Assembly: GCF_000507185.2 (NCBI RefSeq)
Contig: NZ_AYTM02000002.1
Coordinates: 3,755,501 to 3,819,500, forward strand
DNA: 64,000 nt
From: Pseudomonas syringae KCTC 12500
Lineage (GTDB): Bacteria > Pseudomonadota > Gammaproteobacteria > Pseudomonadales > Pseudomonadaceae
Direction of reading: 5' to 3'
Positions 22,385 through 33,787 of this stretch are shown here, one piece after another. The translations under genes and the position numbers were made by a program. Every line of letters begins with the position of its first letter. Positions within the stretch are counted from its first letter, which is position 1. The notes under the pieces were generated by a model. That model had not been told where the DNA came from and searched no databases. It saw only the letters and a list, made by a program, of their open reading frames with translations.

Positions 22385-22783
22385 TCAACGGTCGATCTTG
22401 TCCGGTTCCGGCCTCGACCAGATCCATAGATTGCCCAGCGCCATCCCCGTGAGTGCCAGGTACAGCCACCAGGCATGACCGATCAGGCTCAGCATCACCA
22501 CGGCGCAGACAAGCATGCTGATGGTTGCGCTGATCTTGGCCTTGCGCGCGACCAGTCGGCCGTTACGCCAGTTGTGCAGTATCGGCCCGAACACCCGGTG
22601 GTTTTCCAGCCAGGCATTCAGCCGCGGCGAACTGCGTGTTGCCGCCCAGGCAGCCAGCAGAATGAACTCGGTGGTTGGCAGGCCGGGAACGAAGATCGCA
22701 ACGATGCCTATGCCCAACGCGGTATAGGCGAGGATGCCGTATAAAAGGCGTGAAAGTCTTGAACCGGGTGGTTTGTACGTCAT
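22385..22783 (-). CDS. YbaN/DUF454 family inner-membrane protein
   Basis: The protein has 132 residues from the ATG at 22781-22783 (MTYKPPGSRLSRLLYGILAY). The hallmark VPGLPTTEFILLAAWAATRSS follows the first hydrophobic helix, and LIGHAWWLYLALTGM marks later hydrophobic segments. The family is small and membrane-bound, and its function is unknown. It lies on the same strand as gap, 161 nt downstream of the gap stop codon. Confidence 0.88.
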   Translation of the reverse strand: MTYKPPGSRLSRLLYGILAYTALGIGIVAIFVPGLPTTEFILLAAWAATRSSPRLNAWLENHRVFGPILHNWRNGRLVARKAKISATISMLVCAVVMLSLIGHAWWLYLALTGMALGNLWIWSRPEPDKIDR

Positions 22784-22944
22784 GGTCTCTACAGGCAGGT
22801 TCGGGGAGCCCGGCCAGCTTAACAGCACCGGGCGCTTTTTCATGCCTGCACAGTTTTACCCACCGCAGTGCATCGATCTGCCATGCGCTGAGCATGGTCG
22901 CGAGCGTCATCTCTCGCGCCACATGCTCCAGCGCAGTTGCGCCG

Positions 22945-23946
22945 TTACTGCGCGTTATGCAGTGCCAGGCAGTTGTCGAGCATGCGATTGGAGAACGCCC
23001 ATTCGTTGTCGTACCACGACAGTACCTTGAGCAGCTTGCCGCTGACCTTGGTGTGGTTGGCGTCGAAGATCGACGACAGCGGGTTGTGGTTGAAGTCGTG
23101 GGAGACCAGCGGCAGCGTGTTGTAACCGAGCACTTTGGAGTGCTGACTGGCTTCTTTCATCAGCGCGTTGACTTCATCGACGGTGGTTTCGCGCTTCAGG
23201 GTCACGGTCAGGTCGACCAGCGAAACGTTGATGACCGGTACACGCACAGCCATGCCGGTCAGTTTGCCTGCCAGCTCCGGCAGCACCAGACCTACCGCTT
23301 CTGCAGCGCCGGTCTTGCTCGGGATCATCGACTGCGTGGCCGAGCGGGCGCGGTACGGATCGGTGTGATAGACATCGATCAGGTTCTGGTCGTTGGTGTA
23401 GGCATGAATGGTGGTCATCAGACCGTTTTCAATGCCCAGCTCGCGATGCAGCACTTGAGCGACCGGGGCCAGGCAGTTGGTGGTGCACGAGGCGCTGGAG
23501 ATGATCTGGTGCGATTGGCGCAGCGTGTCGTGGTTGACACCATAGACGATGGTGGCATCGGCACCGCTGGCTGGCGCGGAGATAATCACCTTGCGGGCGC
23601 CGGCGGTGAGGTGCGCAGCAGCCTTGTCGCGGCTGGTGAACAGACCGGTGCACTCGAACACCACGTCGATGTCCTGCGCTTTCCACGGCAGCTCGGCCGG
23701 ATTGCGGATGGCACTGACCGAAATACGGTCACCATTGACGGTCAGGCTGTCCTTGTCACACTCGACCGTGCCGCTGAAAGGGCCGTGTACGGTGTCGAAG
23801 CGCAGCAGGTGTGCGTTCATTTCGCTGTCGCCAAGATCGTTGATGGCGACGACCTGCAGGTCCTGACGGTAGCCTTGGGTATACAGTGCGCGTAGGACGT
23901 TGCGGCCGATTCGGCCAAAACCGTTGATTGCGATACGAAGAGTCAT
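22945..23946 (-). CDS. gapA: Type I glyceraldehyde-3-phosphate dehydrogenase
   Basis: This 333-residue enzyme oxidises glyceraldehyde 3-phosphate to 1,3-bisphosphoglycerate with NAD. The Rossmann start [15 protein letters not shown] and catalytic Cys154 in [12 protein letters not shown] are intact. In pseudomonads this paralogue serves the lower Entner-Doudoroff/EDEMP route. It is divergent from edd across a 219-nt region with two HexR boxes, so the two are probably derepressed together. Its leader also carries an AACAACAA motif just before the AGAAGGA ribosome-binding site, a likely Crc/Hfq target. Confidence 0.96.
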   Translation of the reverse strand: MTLRIAINGFGRIGRNVLRALYTQGYRQDLQVVAINDLGDSEMNAHLLRFDTVHGPFSGTVECDKDSLTVNGDRISVSAIRNPAELPWKAQDIDVVFECTGLFTSRDKAAAHLTAGARKVIISAPASGADATIVYGVNHDTLRQSHQIISSASCTTNCLAPVAQVLHRELGIENGLMTTIHAYTNDQNLIDVYHTDPYRARSATQSMIPSKTGAAEAVGLVLPELAGKLTGMAVRVPVINVSLVDLTVTLKRETTVDEVNALMKEASQHSKVLGYNTLPLVSHDFNHNPLSSIFDANHTKVSGKLLKVLSWYDNEWAFSNRMLDNCLALHNAQ

Positions 23947-23964
23947 ACAGCCGTCCTTCTGAAT

Positions 23965-23972
23965 TTGTTGTT
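23965..23972 (-). promoter_or_regulatory. Crc/Hfq-type CA motif in the gapA leader
   Basis: The minus strand reads AACAACAA, matching AAnAAnAA, about 20 nt upstream of the gapA ATG and just before its Shine-Dalgarno. It overlaps the HexR box at 23968-23982. Confidence 0.5.
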
Positions 23973-23982
23973 GGAATTACAA
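23968..23982. promoter_or_regulatory. HexR operator 1 (gapA-edd intergenic)
   Basis: TTGT-TGGAATT-ACAA matches the TTGT-N7/8-ACAA consensus described for HexR in P. putida. It is the gapA-proximal copy. Confidence 0.7.
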
Positions 23983-24029
23983 GATTATTCTCATAGAAAT
24001 AGAAAACAAGCCTTTTTAGTGGCAATATT

Positions 24030-24044
24030 TTGTTTTATCTACAA
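24030..24044. promoter_or_regulatory. HexR operator 2 (gapA-edd intergenic)
   Basis: TTGT-TTTATCT-ACAA is a perfect consensus match on the edd side of the divergent promoter region, 62 bp from operator 1. Confidence 0.75.
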
Positions 24045-24165
24045 CTACAAGCCTGAAAGGCACTCCCAGTTGATCGAGATCAGGGTTTTGCTCCCTGGCA
24101 GTCACTGCTCGAAAACCGGAGCCGTCTTTACGGGTGACCTTAGACGTTAGCCTGGAGTTCATCAC

Positions 24166-25988
<1,823 letters not shown>

Positions 25989-25992
<4 letters not shown>

Positions 25993-26954
25993 AGTTGGCC
26001 CTGGTCGGTGATATAGGCGGTACCAATGCACGTTTTGCCATTTGGGAAGACGACACGCTGCATTCTGTCCGGGTGTTCCCGACCATTGACTATGCGGGCC
26101 CGGAGAAGGCCATTGAAGTCTATCTGCAGGACCTGGAGCTGCAGCGCGGTGATATCGGCCATGTGTGCCTGGCGGTGGCCGGGCCGGTCGATGGCGATTT
26201 TTTCCAGTTCACCAATAGCCACTGGCAGTTGAGCCGCAAGGCGTTCTGCGCCGACCTGCAGGTCGACGAGCTTCTGCTGATCAACGACTTCACCGCCATG
26301 GCGCTGGGCATGACCCGGCTCAAGGACGATGAATACCTGACGGTCTGCCACGGCGTCGGCAAGCCTGATCGGCCGCGCGTAGTGGTGGGGCCGGGGACCG
26401 GGCTGGGCGTCGGTACGCTGATCAAACTCGAAGGCAATCGCTGGATGGCGTTGCCGGGCGAGGGCGGTCATGCCGATCTGCCCATCGGCACCGCACGTGA
26501 GGCGCTGCTGTGGACGCGGCTGATGGCCGAGCACGAGCATGTCAGCGCTGAAGTCGTGCTCAGCGGTGCGGGCTTGCTGTTGCTGTATCAGGTCAGCTGC
26601 GCGCTGGACGACATCGAACCGGTGCTCAAATCACCTGCGGCGATCACCACGGCTGCGCTCTCGGGTGACCCGGTAGCTGCGGCGGTGCTTGAACAGTTCT
26701 GCGTGTTTCTCGGCAGAGTGGTCGGCAACCATGTGCTGGCTCTGGGCAGCCTGGGCGGGGTTTATATCGTTGGTGGCGTGGTGCCGCGCTTCACTGAGTT
26801 CTTCATCAACAGCGGGTTCAAGCGCGCCATGGCCGAGAAGGGCGTCATGAGCGACTATTTCAACGGCCTGCCGGTGTGGCTGGTCACGGCCGAATACCCG
26901 GGCCTCATGGGTTCAGGCGTGGCCCTGCAACAGGCGTTTGGTGCGCAGATCTGA
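25989..26954 (+). CDS. glk: Glucokinase
   Basis: This 321-residue bacterial glucokinase phosphorylates cytoplasmic glucose with ATP. The phosphate-1 motif [15 protein letters not shown] starts at residue 5, the catalytic Asp lies in [13 protein letters not shown], and [13 protein letters not shown] follows. The GTG start at 25989 overlaps the edd stop codon. The product feeds Zwf and the Entner-Doudoroff pathway. Confidence 0.96.
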
Positions 26955-26966
26955 GTGATATGGCAT

Positions 26967-26974
26967 AACAACAA
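26967..26974 (+). promoter_or_regulatory. Crc/Hfq-type CA motif upstream of gltR
   Basis: AACAACAA lies 31 nt before the gltR start and upstream of its AAGGA ribosome-binding site. Confidence 0.45.
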
Positions 26975-27004
26975 AAATTTACAGCCAGACAAGGACGCTT
27001 CAAC

Positions 27005-27742
27005 TTGAGCCCAGTCAGTAAATCGATCCTGTTGGTGGACGACGATCAGGAAATTCGCGAGTTGCTGGACACCTACCTGAGCCGCGCCGGTTTTCAGGTG
27101 CGTACGGTGGGCGACGGTGCGGATTTTCGTCGGGCGTTCAATGACGAACCGAGCGATCTGCTGATCCTTGACGTCATGCTGCCCGATGAAGACGGTTTCA
27201 GCCTGTGTCGCTGGATCCGCCAGCATCCGCGTCAGCCGCATGTGCCGATCATCATGTTGACCGCCAGTTCGGACGAGGCCGACCGGGTCATCGGTCTGGA
27301 GCTGGGGGCCGATGATTACCTCGGCAAGCCATTCAGCCCGCGTGAGCTTCAGGCCCGCATCAAGGCGCTGTTGCGGCGTGCCCAGTTCGGTCAGGAGCGT
27401 CCGGGTGGCGACGTGATCCTGTTTGATGAGTGGCGACTGGACATGGTCAGTCACCGGTTGTTTCACAGTGACGGCGAAGAGGTGATTCTGTCCGGCGCCG
27501 ACTTCGCACTGCTCAAACTGTTTCTCGACAACCCGCAGCAGATCCTCGACCGTGACACCATTGGCAACGCCACGCGTGGGCGTGAGCTGATGCCGCTGGA
27601 GCGAATCGTCGACATGGCGGTCAGCCGCCTGCGCCAGCGTCTGCGCGACACCGGCAAGTCACCGCGGCTGATCCGTACCATTCGCGGCAGTGGTTACCTG
27701 CTGGCCGCAAACGTCAACTCGCAAGCGGGCAACGGCTATTAA
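27005..27742 (+). CDS. gltR: Response regulator GltR (glucose uptake control)
   Basis: This 245-residue OmpR-type regulator has Asp56 in LLILDVMLPDEDGFS as phospho-acceptor in the receiver (1-120). The C-terminal winged helix (about 145-240) includes RIVDMAVSRLRQRLRD. The TTG start at 27005 follows AAGGA by 9 nt. In pseudomonads GltR with kinase GtrS controls glucose transport genes, here gtsABCD-oprB, which follow on the same strand. The kinase gene begins at or inside its 3' end. Confidence 0.92.
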   Translation: MSPVSKSILLVDDDQEIRELLDTYLSRAGFQVRTVGDGADFRRAFNDEPSDLLILDVMLPDEDGFSLCRWIRQHPRQPHVPIIMLTASSDEADRVIGLELGADDYLGKPFSPRELQARIKALLRRAQFGQERPGGDVILFDEWRLDMVSHRLFHSDGEEVILSGADFALLKLFLDNPQQILDRDTIGNATRGRELMPLERIVDMAVSRLRQRLRDTGKSPRLIRTIRGSGYLLAANVNSQAGNGY

Positions 27743-29210
27743 ACCGACAGGGGCAGGCGCGAAGAGAACCGGCCTGCCGCTGCCGCGCTCGTTGCTGGGG
27801 CGCATGTTGCTGCTGACCTTGCTGGCGGTTTCGCTGGCTCAGGCGCTGTCCAGCGTGATCTGGCTGTCACAGCTGCGTGCCACGCAGATGGAAGGCCTGG
27901 TGACCAGTGCGCGCAGCCTGGCGTACTCGATGGCGGCCAGTGTCAGCTACTTTCGCTCATTGCCGCTGGCCTACCGGCCCATGGTGCTCGACCAGTTGCG
28001 CAGTATGGGCGGCACACGGTTCGTGGTGTCACTCAACGATCACCCGCTGGATATGCAGATCATGCAGCCCACCCCTCGCAAGCAGGCGGTGCTGGACGTG
28101 GTGGGCGAGGTGCTGCGCCAGCGTCTGGGTAGTGGGCCGGACATCACCGTATGGTTCGCGCGGCCCGAGGAACTGAGGATTTTCAACAGCGGCCTCAAAC
28201 TCGATGAGCTGCCGCGTTCGTGGGCGCATTACGCGCTGACACTCGAGCCGGTGAACCCGCCGGTGCTGGTCACGCAAATCGAAATGGCGCCTGGCGAGTG
28301 GTTCTACATCGCCTCGCTGCTGCCCGAACCCTACACCTCGCTGGAGGAGCAGGAACTGCCTCTGCAGCAGGTGTCGTTCATTGTCCTGACTAGCGCATTT
28401 CTGCTGTTGTTCATCGGGTTGCTGGTGCACTGGCAGAGCCGCCCGCTCAAGCGTCTGGCGCGGGCCGCGCGAGACATGTCGCTGGGGGCGGATGTCGAGC
28501 CTGTGGTCGAGGGCGGCGGCAGCGAAGTCATCGAGGTCAGCCGGGCGTTCAATGCCATGCGCACGCGGATCAGTCGCTACCTGACCGAGCGGGGGCAGTT
28601 GTTCAGTGCCATTTCCCATGATTTACGTACGCCCATCACCCGTTTGCGCTTGCGGGTCGAACTGCTCGAGGATGAGCAACTGCAACGCAAATTCAGTCGT
28701 GATCTGGACGAGCTGGAGTTGTTGGTCAAAGGCGCGCTGCAGTGCGTCAAGGACACTGATATTCATGAAAATATCGAGCCCGTGGACCTCAACGCGCTGC
28801 TGGAATGTCTGGTTGAACCTTGGCTGCTTGCTGATGGCAATGGGCGGGTTACGCAGCAGGGGGAGGCGCACGCTGCCTATTCAGGCAAACCGCTGGCGCT
28901 CAAGCGCTGCATCGGCAACCTGATCGATAACGCACTCAAATACGGTCACCGCGCGCACCTGAAGGTCGAGGACGATGCTCATGCGTTCGTGCTGCATGTC
29001 GATGACGAAGGCCCTGGCGTTCCCGAGCAGCGTCTCGAGCACGTGTTCGAACCGCATTTCCGCTTGGCAGGCAATCAACAGCAGGGCTATGGCCTCGGCC
29101 TTGGGATAGCTCGCAACATTGCCCACAGTCATGGCGGCGAAGTCAGCCTGCAGAACCTGCGTGACGGGGGGCTGCGGGTAACCTTGTACTTGCCGAGAAC
29201 GGCGGAATGA
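27690..29210 (+). CDS. gtrS: Sensor histidine kinase GtrS, partner of GltR
   Basis: This membrane kinase is up to 506 residues long. A transmembrane helix (LLGRMLLLTLLAVSLAQALSS) is followed by a periplasmic domain of roughly 170 residues, a second helix (FIVLTSAFLLLFIGLLV) and HAMP. HisKA has the histidine in FSAISHDLRTPITRLRLR, and the ATPase shows NLIDNALKYG, DEGPGVP and GYGLGLGIARN. The 27690 GTG would overlap gltR by 53 nt. No in-frame ATG or GTG with a good ribosome-binding site lies between the gltR stop codon and the first helix, so the true start may be a rare codon near 27738. P. aeruginosa GtrS responds to 2-ketogluconate and 6-phosphogluconate. Confidence 0.88.
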   Translation: MVTCWPQTSTRKRATAIKPTGAGAKRTGLPLPRSLLGRMLLLTLLAVSLAQALSSVIWLSQLRATQMEGLVTSARSLAYSMAASVSYFRSLPLAYRPMVLDQLRSMGGTRFVVSLNDHPLDMQIMQPTPRKQAVLDVVGEVLRQRLGSGPDITVWFARPEELRIFNSGLKLDELPRSWAHYALTLEPVNPPVLVTQIEMAPGEWFYIASLLPEPYTSLEEQELPLQQVSFIVLTSAFLLLFIGLLVHWQSRPLKRLARAARDMSLGADVEPVVEGGGSEVIEVSRAFNAMRTRISRYLTERGQLFSAISHDLRTPITRLRLRVELLEDEQLQRKFSRDLDELELLVKGALQCVKDTDIHENIEPVDLNALLECLVEPWLLADGNGRVTQQGEAHAAYSGKPLALKRCIGNLIDNALKYGHRAHLKVEDDAHAFVLHVDDEGPGVPEQRLEHVFEPHFRLAGNQQQGYGLGLGIARNIAHSHGGEVSLQNLRDGGLRVTLYLPRTAE

Positions 29211-29255
29211 CGCGCTGGGCAGTGGCTTTTGGCTAGAGATTGCGCAGGGATTTCA

Positions 29256-29277
29256 ATTGTCACCATCCTGTGACAAT
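29256..29277. promoter_or_regulatory. Dyad upstream of gtsA
   Basis: ATTGTCAC-CATCCT-GTGACAAT is a perfect 8-bp inverted repeat about 100 nt upstream of gtsA, in the promoter region of the glucose transport operon. GltR is the obvious candidate, but OmpR-family sites are usually direct repeats, so the binder is open. Confidence 0.5.
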
Positions 29278-29357
29278 CGCGCGTCCCTTCGTTACTGTTG
29301 CCGCGTCAGGCTTGGTTAGACTCCCACGAAGCGCAAGCACCAGACTTGCTCATGCAT

Positions 29358-29368
29358 AACAACAAGAA
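29358..29368 (+). promoter_or_regulatory. Crc/Hfq-type CA motif at the gtsA ribosome-binding site
   Basis: AACAACAAGAA fits AAnAAnAAnAA and runs into the AGAAAGG Shine-Dalgarno, 12 nt before the ATG. This is where Crc/Hfq would block translation. Confidence 0.6.
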
Positions 29369-29379
29369 AGGTCAATTCG

Positions 29380-30666
29380 ATGAATTCCATGTCACGTCTC
29401 GCTGTTGTCATCTCTCTCGCTTCGTTGTTCCCTCTGAGCGCTAACGCCGCTGACTCCAAAGGCACCGTAGAAGTCGTGCACTGGTGGACGTCGGGTGGCG
29501 AAAAGGCTGCAGTCGATGTTCTGAAAGCTCAGGTTGAAAAGGACGGCTTTACCTGGAAGGACGGCGCCGTTGCAGGCGGCGGCGGCTCCACGGCCATGAC
29601 CGTGCTCAAGAGCCGTGCGGTTGCCGGAAATCCTCCCGGTGTGGCCCAGATCAAAGGCCCGGATATTCAGGAATGGGCCTCTACCGGCCTGCTCGATACC
29701 GATGCGCTGAAAGAGGTCGCCAAGTCCGAGAAGTGGGACTCCCTGCTGGACAAGAAAGTCTCCGACACCGTGAAGTACGACGGTGATTACGTAGCAGTAC
29801 CGGTGAACATTCACCGCGTCAACTGGCTGTGGATCAACCCTGAAGTCTTCAAGAAAGCCGGTATCGACAAGGCGCCTACAACGCTCGAAGAGTTTTACGC
29901 GGCAGGCGACAAGCTGAAAAAAGCCGGCTTCATCCCGCTCGCCCACGGTGGTCAGCCTTGGCAGGACAGTACGGTCTTTGAAGCTGTCGTGCTCTCGGTG
30001 ATGGGGGCTGACGGCTACAAGAAAGCTCTGGTCGATCTGGACAACGGCGCGTTGACCGGCCCAGAAATGATCAAGTCGCTCACCGAACTCAAGAAAGTCG
30101 CGACCTACATGGATGCCGACGGCAAGGGCCAGGACTGGAACCTGGAAGCTGGCAAGGTCATCAATGGCAAGGCCGGCATGCAGATCATGGGTGACTGGGC
30201 CAAGAGTGAATGGACCGCAGCCAAAAAGGTCGCTGGCAAGGATTACCAGTGCGTAGCCTTCCCGGGCACCGAAAAGGCGTTTACCTACAACATCGACTCG
30301 CTGGCCGTCTTCAAGCAGAAAGACAAGGGCACGACTGCCGCACAGCAGGATCTGGCCAAGGTCGCCATGGGCGAGGACTTCCAGAAGGTCTTCAGCATCA
30401 ACAAGGGTTCGATCCCGGTTCGTGAAGACATGCTGTCCGACATGAGCAAATACGGTTTTGACTCGTGTGCACAAACCGCTGCGAAGGACTTCCTGGCTGA
30501 TTCGAAGACCGGTGGTCTGCAGCCAAGCATGGCGCACAACATGGCAACGACGCTGGCAGTGCAGGGCGCGTTCTTCGATGTGGTGACCAACTACATCAAT
30601 GACCCGAAAGCTGATCCGGCCGAAACAGCCAAAAAGCTGGGCGCTGCGATCAAGTCTGCCAAGTAA
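29380..30666 (+). CDS. gtsA: Glucose/mannose ABC transporter, periplasmic binding protein
   Basis: This 428-residue family-1 solute-binding protein has a cleavable signal peptide ([20 protein letters not shown], then ANA-A; cleavage near residue 24). The mature start [22 protein letters not shown] is typical of pseudomonad glucose-binding GtsA. It delivers glucose from the periplasm to GtsBC. It is the first gene of gtsABCD-oprB-mutarotase, immediately downstream of gltR-gtrS. Confidence 0.95.
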   Translation: MNSMSRLAVVISLASLFPLSANAADSKGTVEVVHWWTSGGEKAAVDVLKAQVEKDGFTWKDGAVAGGGGSTAMTVLKSRAVAGNPPGVAQIKGPDIQEWASTGLLDTDALKEVAKSEKWDSLLDKKVSDTVKYDGDYVAVPVNIHRVNWLWINPEVFKKAGIDKAPTTLEEFYAAGDKLKKAGFIPLAHGGQPWQDSTVFEAVVLSVMGADGYKKALVDLDNGALTGPEMIKSLTELKKVATYMDADGKGQDWNLEAGKVINGKAGMQIMGDWAKSEWTAAKKVAGKDYQCVAFPGTEKAFTYNIDSLAVFKQKDKGTTAAQQDLAKVAMGEDFQKVFSINKGSIPVREDMLSDMSKYGFDSCAQTAAKDFLADSKTGGLQPSMAHNMATTLAVQGAFFDVVTNYINDPKADPAETAKKLGAAIKSAK

Positions 30667-30770
30667 TTCGTTCTGAACCGCCTTTAACCGTCGTCCGCAG
30701 TGTTGAAATCCCTGGTTGATTTCACCTGCGGCTGCGGCCTGGATTCGATACACCGCATGGGATACTCCCG

Positions 30771-31679
30771 ATGAGCTCTGTCGCTGCGAACAGCAAAGCC
30801 TCGCCAATGGATGCGCTGCAACGCTGGCTACCAAAACTGGTGCTGGCCCCCAGCATGTTCATCGTGCTGGTGGGTTTCTATGGCTATATCCTCTGGACAT
30901 TCGCACTGTCGTTCACCAACTCGACGTTCCTGCCTTCCTATAAATGGGTCGGTCTGGCGCAATACGCGCGTCTCATGGACAACGATCGCTGGTGGGTGGC
31001 AAGCAAGAATCTTGCGGTCTTTGGCGGGATGTTCATTGCAATCAGTCTGGTGATCGGGGTCCTGCTGGCCGTCCTGCTGGACCAGCGGATTCGTCGCGAG
31101 GGCATGATTCGTACTATCTACCTGTACCCGATGGCGCTGTCGATGATCGTCACCGGTACTGCCTGGAAGTGGTTGCTCAACCCAGGCCTGGGCCTGGACA
31201 AGATGTTGCGTGACTGGGGCTGGGAAGGTTTCCGTTTCGACTGGCTGATTGACCAGGACCGCGTTGTGTACTGCCTGGTTATCGCGGCGGTCTGGCAGTC
31301 CTCCGGCTTCGTCATGGCGTTGTTTCTGGCAGGTCTGCGTGGCGTCGATCAGTCGATCATTCGCGCGGCCCAGATGGATGGCGCGAGTCTGCCGATGATC
31401 TACTGGCGCGTCGTGCTGCCAAGCCTGCGTCCGGTGTTCTTCAGTGCCGTGATGATTCTCGCGCACATTGCGATCAAGAGTTTCGACCTGGTAGCCGCGA
31501 TGACCGCCGGTGGCCCCGGTTACTCATCCGACCTGCCCGCAATGTTCATGTATTCGTTCACCTTTAGCCGCGGCCAGATGGGCATGGGTTCTGCCAGTGC
31601 GATTCTGATGCTCGGCGCGATCCTGGCGATTCTGGTGCCGTATCTGTATTCCGAGCTGAGGACCAAACGCCATGACTAG
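30771..31679 (+). CDS. gtsB: Glucose ABC transporter permease GtsB
   Basis: This 302-residue MalF-type permease has six predicted membrane helices. The EAA loop that contacts the ATPase appears as IRAAQMDGASLPMIYWRVVLP near residue 200. It pairs with GtsC, whose gene it overlaps by 8 nt. Its own start lies 104 nt after gtsA, in line with a stoichiometric excess of binding protein, though no clear attenuator hairpin is visible in the gap. Confidence 0.94.
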   Translation: MSSVAANSKASPMDALQRWLPKLVLAPSMFIVLVGFYGYILWTFALSFTNSTFLPSYKWVGLAQYARLMDNDRWWVASKNLAVFGGMFIAISLVIGVLLAVLLDQRIRREGMIRTIYLYPMALSMIVTGTAWKWLLNPGLGLDKMLRDWGWEGFRFDWLIDQDRVVYCLVIAAVWQSSGFVMALFLAGLRGVDQSIIRAAQMDGASLPMIYWRVVLPSLRPVFFSAVMILAHIAIKSFDLVAAMTAGGPGYSSDLPAMFMYSFTFSRGQMGMGSASAILMLGAILAILVPYLYSELRTKRHD

Positions 31680-32517
31680 TCATGTTGGCAAACCGGGCAT
31701 CAGCTTCAGTCGTGTTCTGATTTACGCCGTGCTGATGCTGGCCTGTCTGATTTATCTGGTGCCGCTGGTGGTGATGCTGTTTACCAGCTTCAAGACCCCC
31801 GACGACATCGGCACCGGCAACCTGTTGAGCTGGCCGAGCGTAGTGACCGCAATCGGCTGGATAAAAGCCTGGGACCTGGTCGATGGTTATTTCTGGAACT
31901 CGATAAAAATCACTGTGCCTGCGGTGCTCATCTCCACCGCAATCGGCGCGCTCAATGGCTACGTGCTGTCGATGTGGCGCTTCAAGGGCTCGCAGCTGTT
32001 CTTCGGTCTGTTGCTGTTCGGTTGCTTTCTGCCGTTTCAGACCGTTCTGCTGCCGGCATCCTTCACTCTGGGCAAGATGGGCCTCGCCAACACGACCACC
32101 GGGCTGGTGTTTGTTCATGTGGTCTACGGGCTGGCATTTACCACGCTATTCTTCCGTAACTACTACGTGAGCATTCCCGACGCGCTGGTCAAGGCTGCAC
32201 GACTGGACGGTGCCGGTTTCTTCACCATCTTCGGGCGCATCATTCTGCCGATGTCCACGCCCATCGTGATGGTCTGCCTGATCTGGCAGTTCACCCAGAT
32301 CTGGAACGATTTCCTGTTCGGCGTTGTGTTCTCCAGCGGCGATTCTCAGCCGATCACTGTGGCTCTGAACAATCTGGTCAACACCAGCACAGGTGCCAAG
32401 GAATACAACGTTGACATGGCGGCGGCGATGATTGCCGGCCTGCCGACACTGCTGGTCTACGTACTGGCTGGCAAGTATTTCCTGCGTGGGCTCACGGCCG
32501 GCGCGGTCAAGGGGTAA
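31672..32517 (+). CDS. gtsC: Glucose ABC transporter permease GtsC
   Basis: This 281-residue MalG-type permease has six hydrophobic helices starting FSRVLIYAVLMLACLIYLVP. The EAA loop is VKAARLDGAGFFTIFGRIILP. It overlaps gtsB and ends 2 nt before gtsD, so translation is tightly coupled. With GtsB it forms the channel for glucose across the inner membrane. Confidence 0.94.
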   Translation: MTSHVGKPGISFSRVLIYAVLMLACLIYLVPLVVMLFTSFKTPDDIGTGNLLSWPSVVTAIGWIKAWDLVDGYFWNSIKITVPAVLISTAIGALNGYVLSMWRFKGSQLFFGLLLFGCFLPFQTVLLPASFTLGKMGLANTTTGLVFVHVVYGLAFTTLFFRNYYVSIPDALVKAARLDGAGFFTIFGRIILPMSTPIVMVCLIWQFTQIWNDFLFGVVFSSGDSQPITVALNNLVNTSTGAKEYNVDMAAAMIAGLPTLLVYVLAGKYFLRGLTAGAVKG

Positions 32518-32519
32518 TC

Positions 32520-33689
32520 ATGGCGACTCTCGAATTACGCAACGTCAACAAGACCTACGGCAGCAACCTGCCGGACACACTCAAGAACATCGATCTGTCG
32601 ATCAAGGATGGCGAGTTCCTGATCCTGGTCGGTCCATCGGGCTGCGGTAAGTCCACCCTGATGAACTGCATTGCCGGTCTGGAAAGCATCAGTGGCGGGG
32701 AGATTCTGATCGACGGCCAGGACGTAAGCGGCACCAGCCCCAAGGACCGTGACATTGCGATGGTCTTTCAGTCCTACGCCCTGTATCCGACCATGAGCGT
32801 GCGTGAAAACATCGCCTTCGGGTTGAAGATCCGCAAGATGCCGCAAGCCGACATCGACGCTGAAGTGGCTCGCGTTGCCAAGCTGTTGCAGATCGAGCAC
32901 CTGCTCAATCGCAAGCCGGGGCAGATGTCCGGTGGTCAGCAACAGCGTGTCGCGATGGGCCGTGCCCTGGCACGTCGGCCGAAGATCTATCTGTTCGATG
33001 AGCCGCTGTCCAACCTCGACGCCAAGCTGCGCGTCGAGATGCGTACCGAAATGAAGCTGATGCATCAGCGCCTCAAAACCACCACCGTTTATGTGACCCA
33101 CGATCAGATCGAGGCCATGACGCTGGGTGACAAGGTGGCGGTGATGAAGGACGGTATCGTCCAGCAGTTCGGTACGCCCAAGCAGATCTACACCGATCCG
33201 GCCAACCTGTTCGTCGCCAGTTTCATCGGTTCACCGCCGATGAATTTCATCCCGCTGCGCCTGCAACGCAAGGATGGCCAGTTGATCGCTGCGCTTGACA
33301 GCGGTCTGGCACGTTGCGAACTGCCGGTGGGCGTGTCCGATGCAGGCCTTGAAGATCGAGAAATCATTCTCGGTATTCGCCCTGAACAGATTATGCTGGC
33401 CGGCGCTGAATCGACCGGGCTGCCGACCATTCGCGCGGAGGTCCAGGTGACCGAGCCGACCGGTCCGGATACGCTGGTGTTCGTCACGCTCAACCAGAGC
33501 AAGGTCTGCTGTCGCCTTGCCCCGGATGTCGCACCGCAGGTGGGCGAGAGCCTTACCTTGCAGTTCGACCCTGCCAGGGTGCTGATTTTCGATGCCCAGA
33601 GCGGTGAGCGTCTCGGGGTGCTGGGAGCGCGGCAGGCGGCCGAACGGGAAAACAATGTGTCACCGGTCGAACCGCAAGTGATAAATTGA
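32520..33689 (+). CDS. gtsD: Glucose ABC transporter ATP-binding protein GtsD
   Basis: This 389-residue UgpC/MalK-type ATPase shows Walker A GPSGCGKST (near residue 37), the signature MSGGQQQRVAMGRAL, Walker B IYLFDEPLSNLDAK and the switch histidine in YVTHDQIEAMTLGD. The C-terminal TOBE/regulatory domain (about 240-370) is complete. It energises uptake by GtsABC and is the last inner-membrane component before oprB. Confidence 0.95.
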   Translation: MATLELRNVNKTYGSNLPDTLKNIDLSIKDGEFLILVGPSGCGKSTLMNCIAGLESISGGEILIDGQDVSGTSPKDRDIAMVFQSYALYPTMSVRENIAFGLKIRKMPQADIDAEVARVAKLLQIEHLLNRKPGQMSGGQQQRVAMGRALARRPKIYLFDEPLSNLDAKLRVEMRTEMKLMHQRLKTTTVYVTHDQIEAMTLGDKVAVMKDGIVQQFGTPKQIYTDPANLFVASFIGSPPMNFIPLRLQRKDGQLIAALDSGLARCELPVGVSDAGLEDREIILGIRPEQIMLAGAESTGLPTIRAEVQVTEPTGPDTLVFVTLNQSKVCCRLAPDVAPQVGESLTLQFDPARVLIFDAQSGERLGVLGARQAAERENNVSPVEPQVIN

Positions 33690-33787
33690 TTCAGCAACGA
33701 GCATCGCTGGCTGGCCGTTGGCTGCCAAAACGCACGGTCGACCAGCGAACACAGGGCAGTGAATGAAGCAACACGTCTACCAAAGCT

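Noticed and set aside
29392..30834. 480-codon open frame opposite gtsA
   Set aside because: Shadow of a highly expressed gene with strong codon bias; no start signal or domain.
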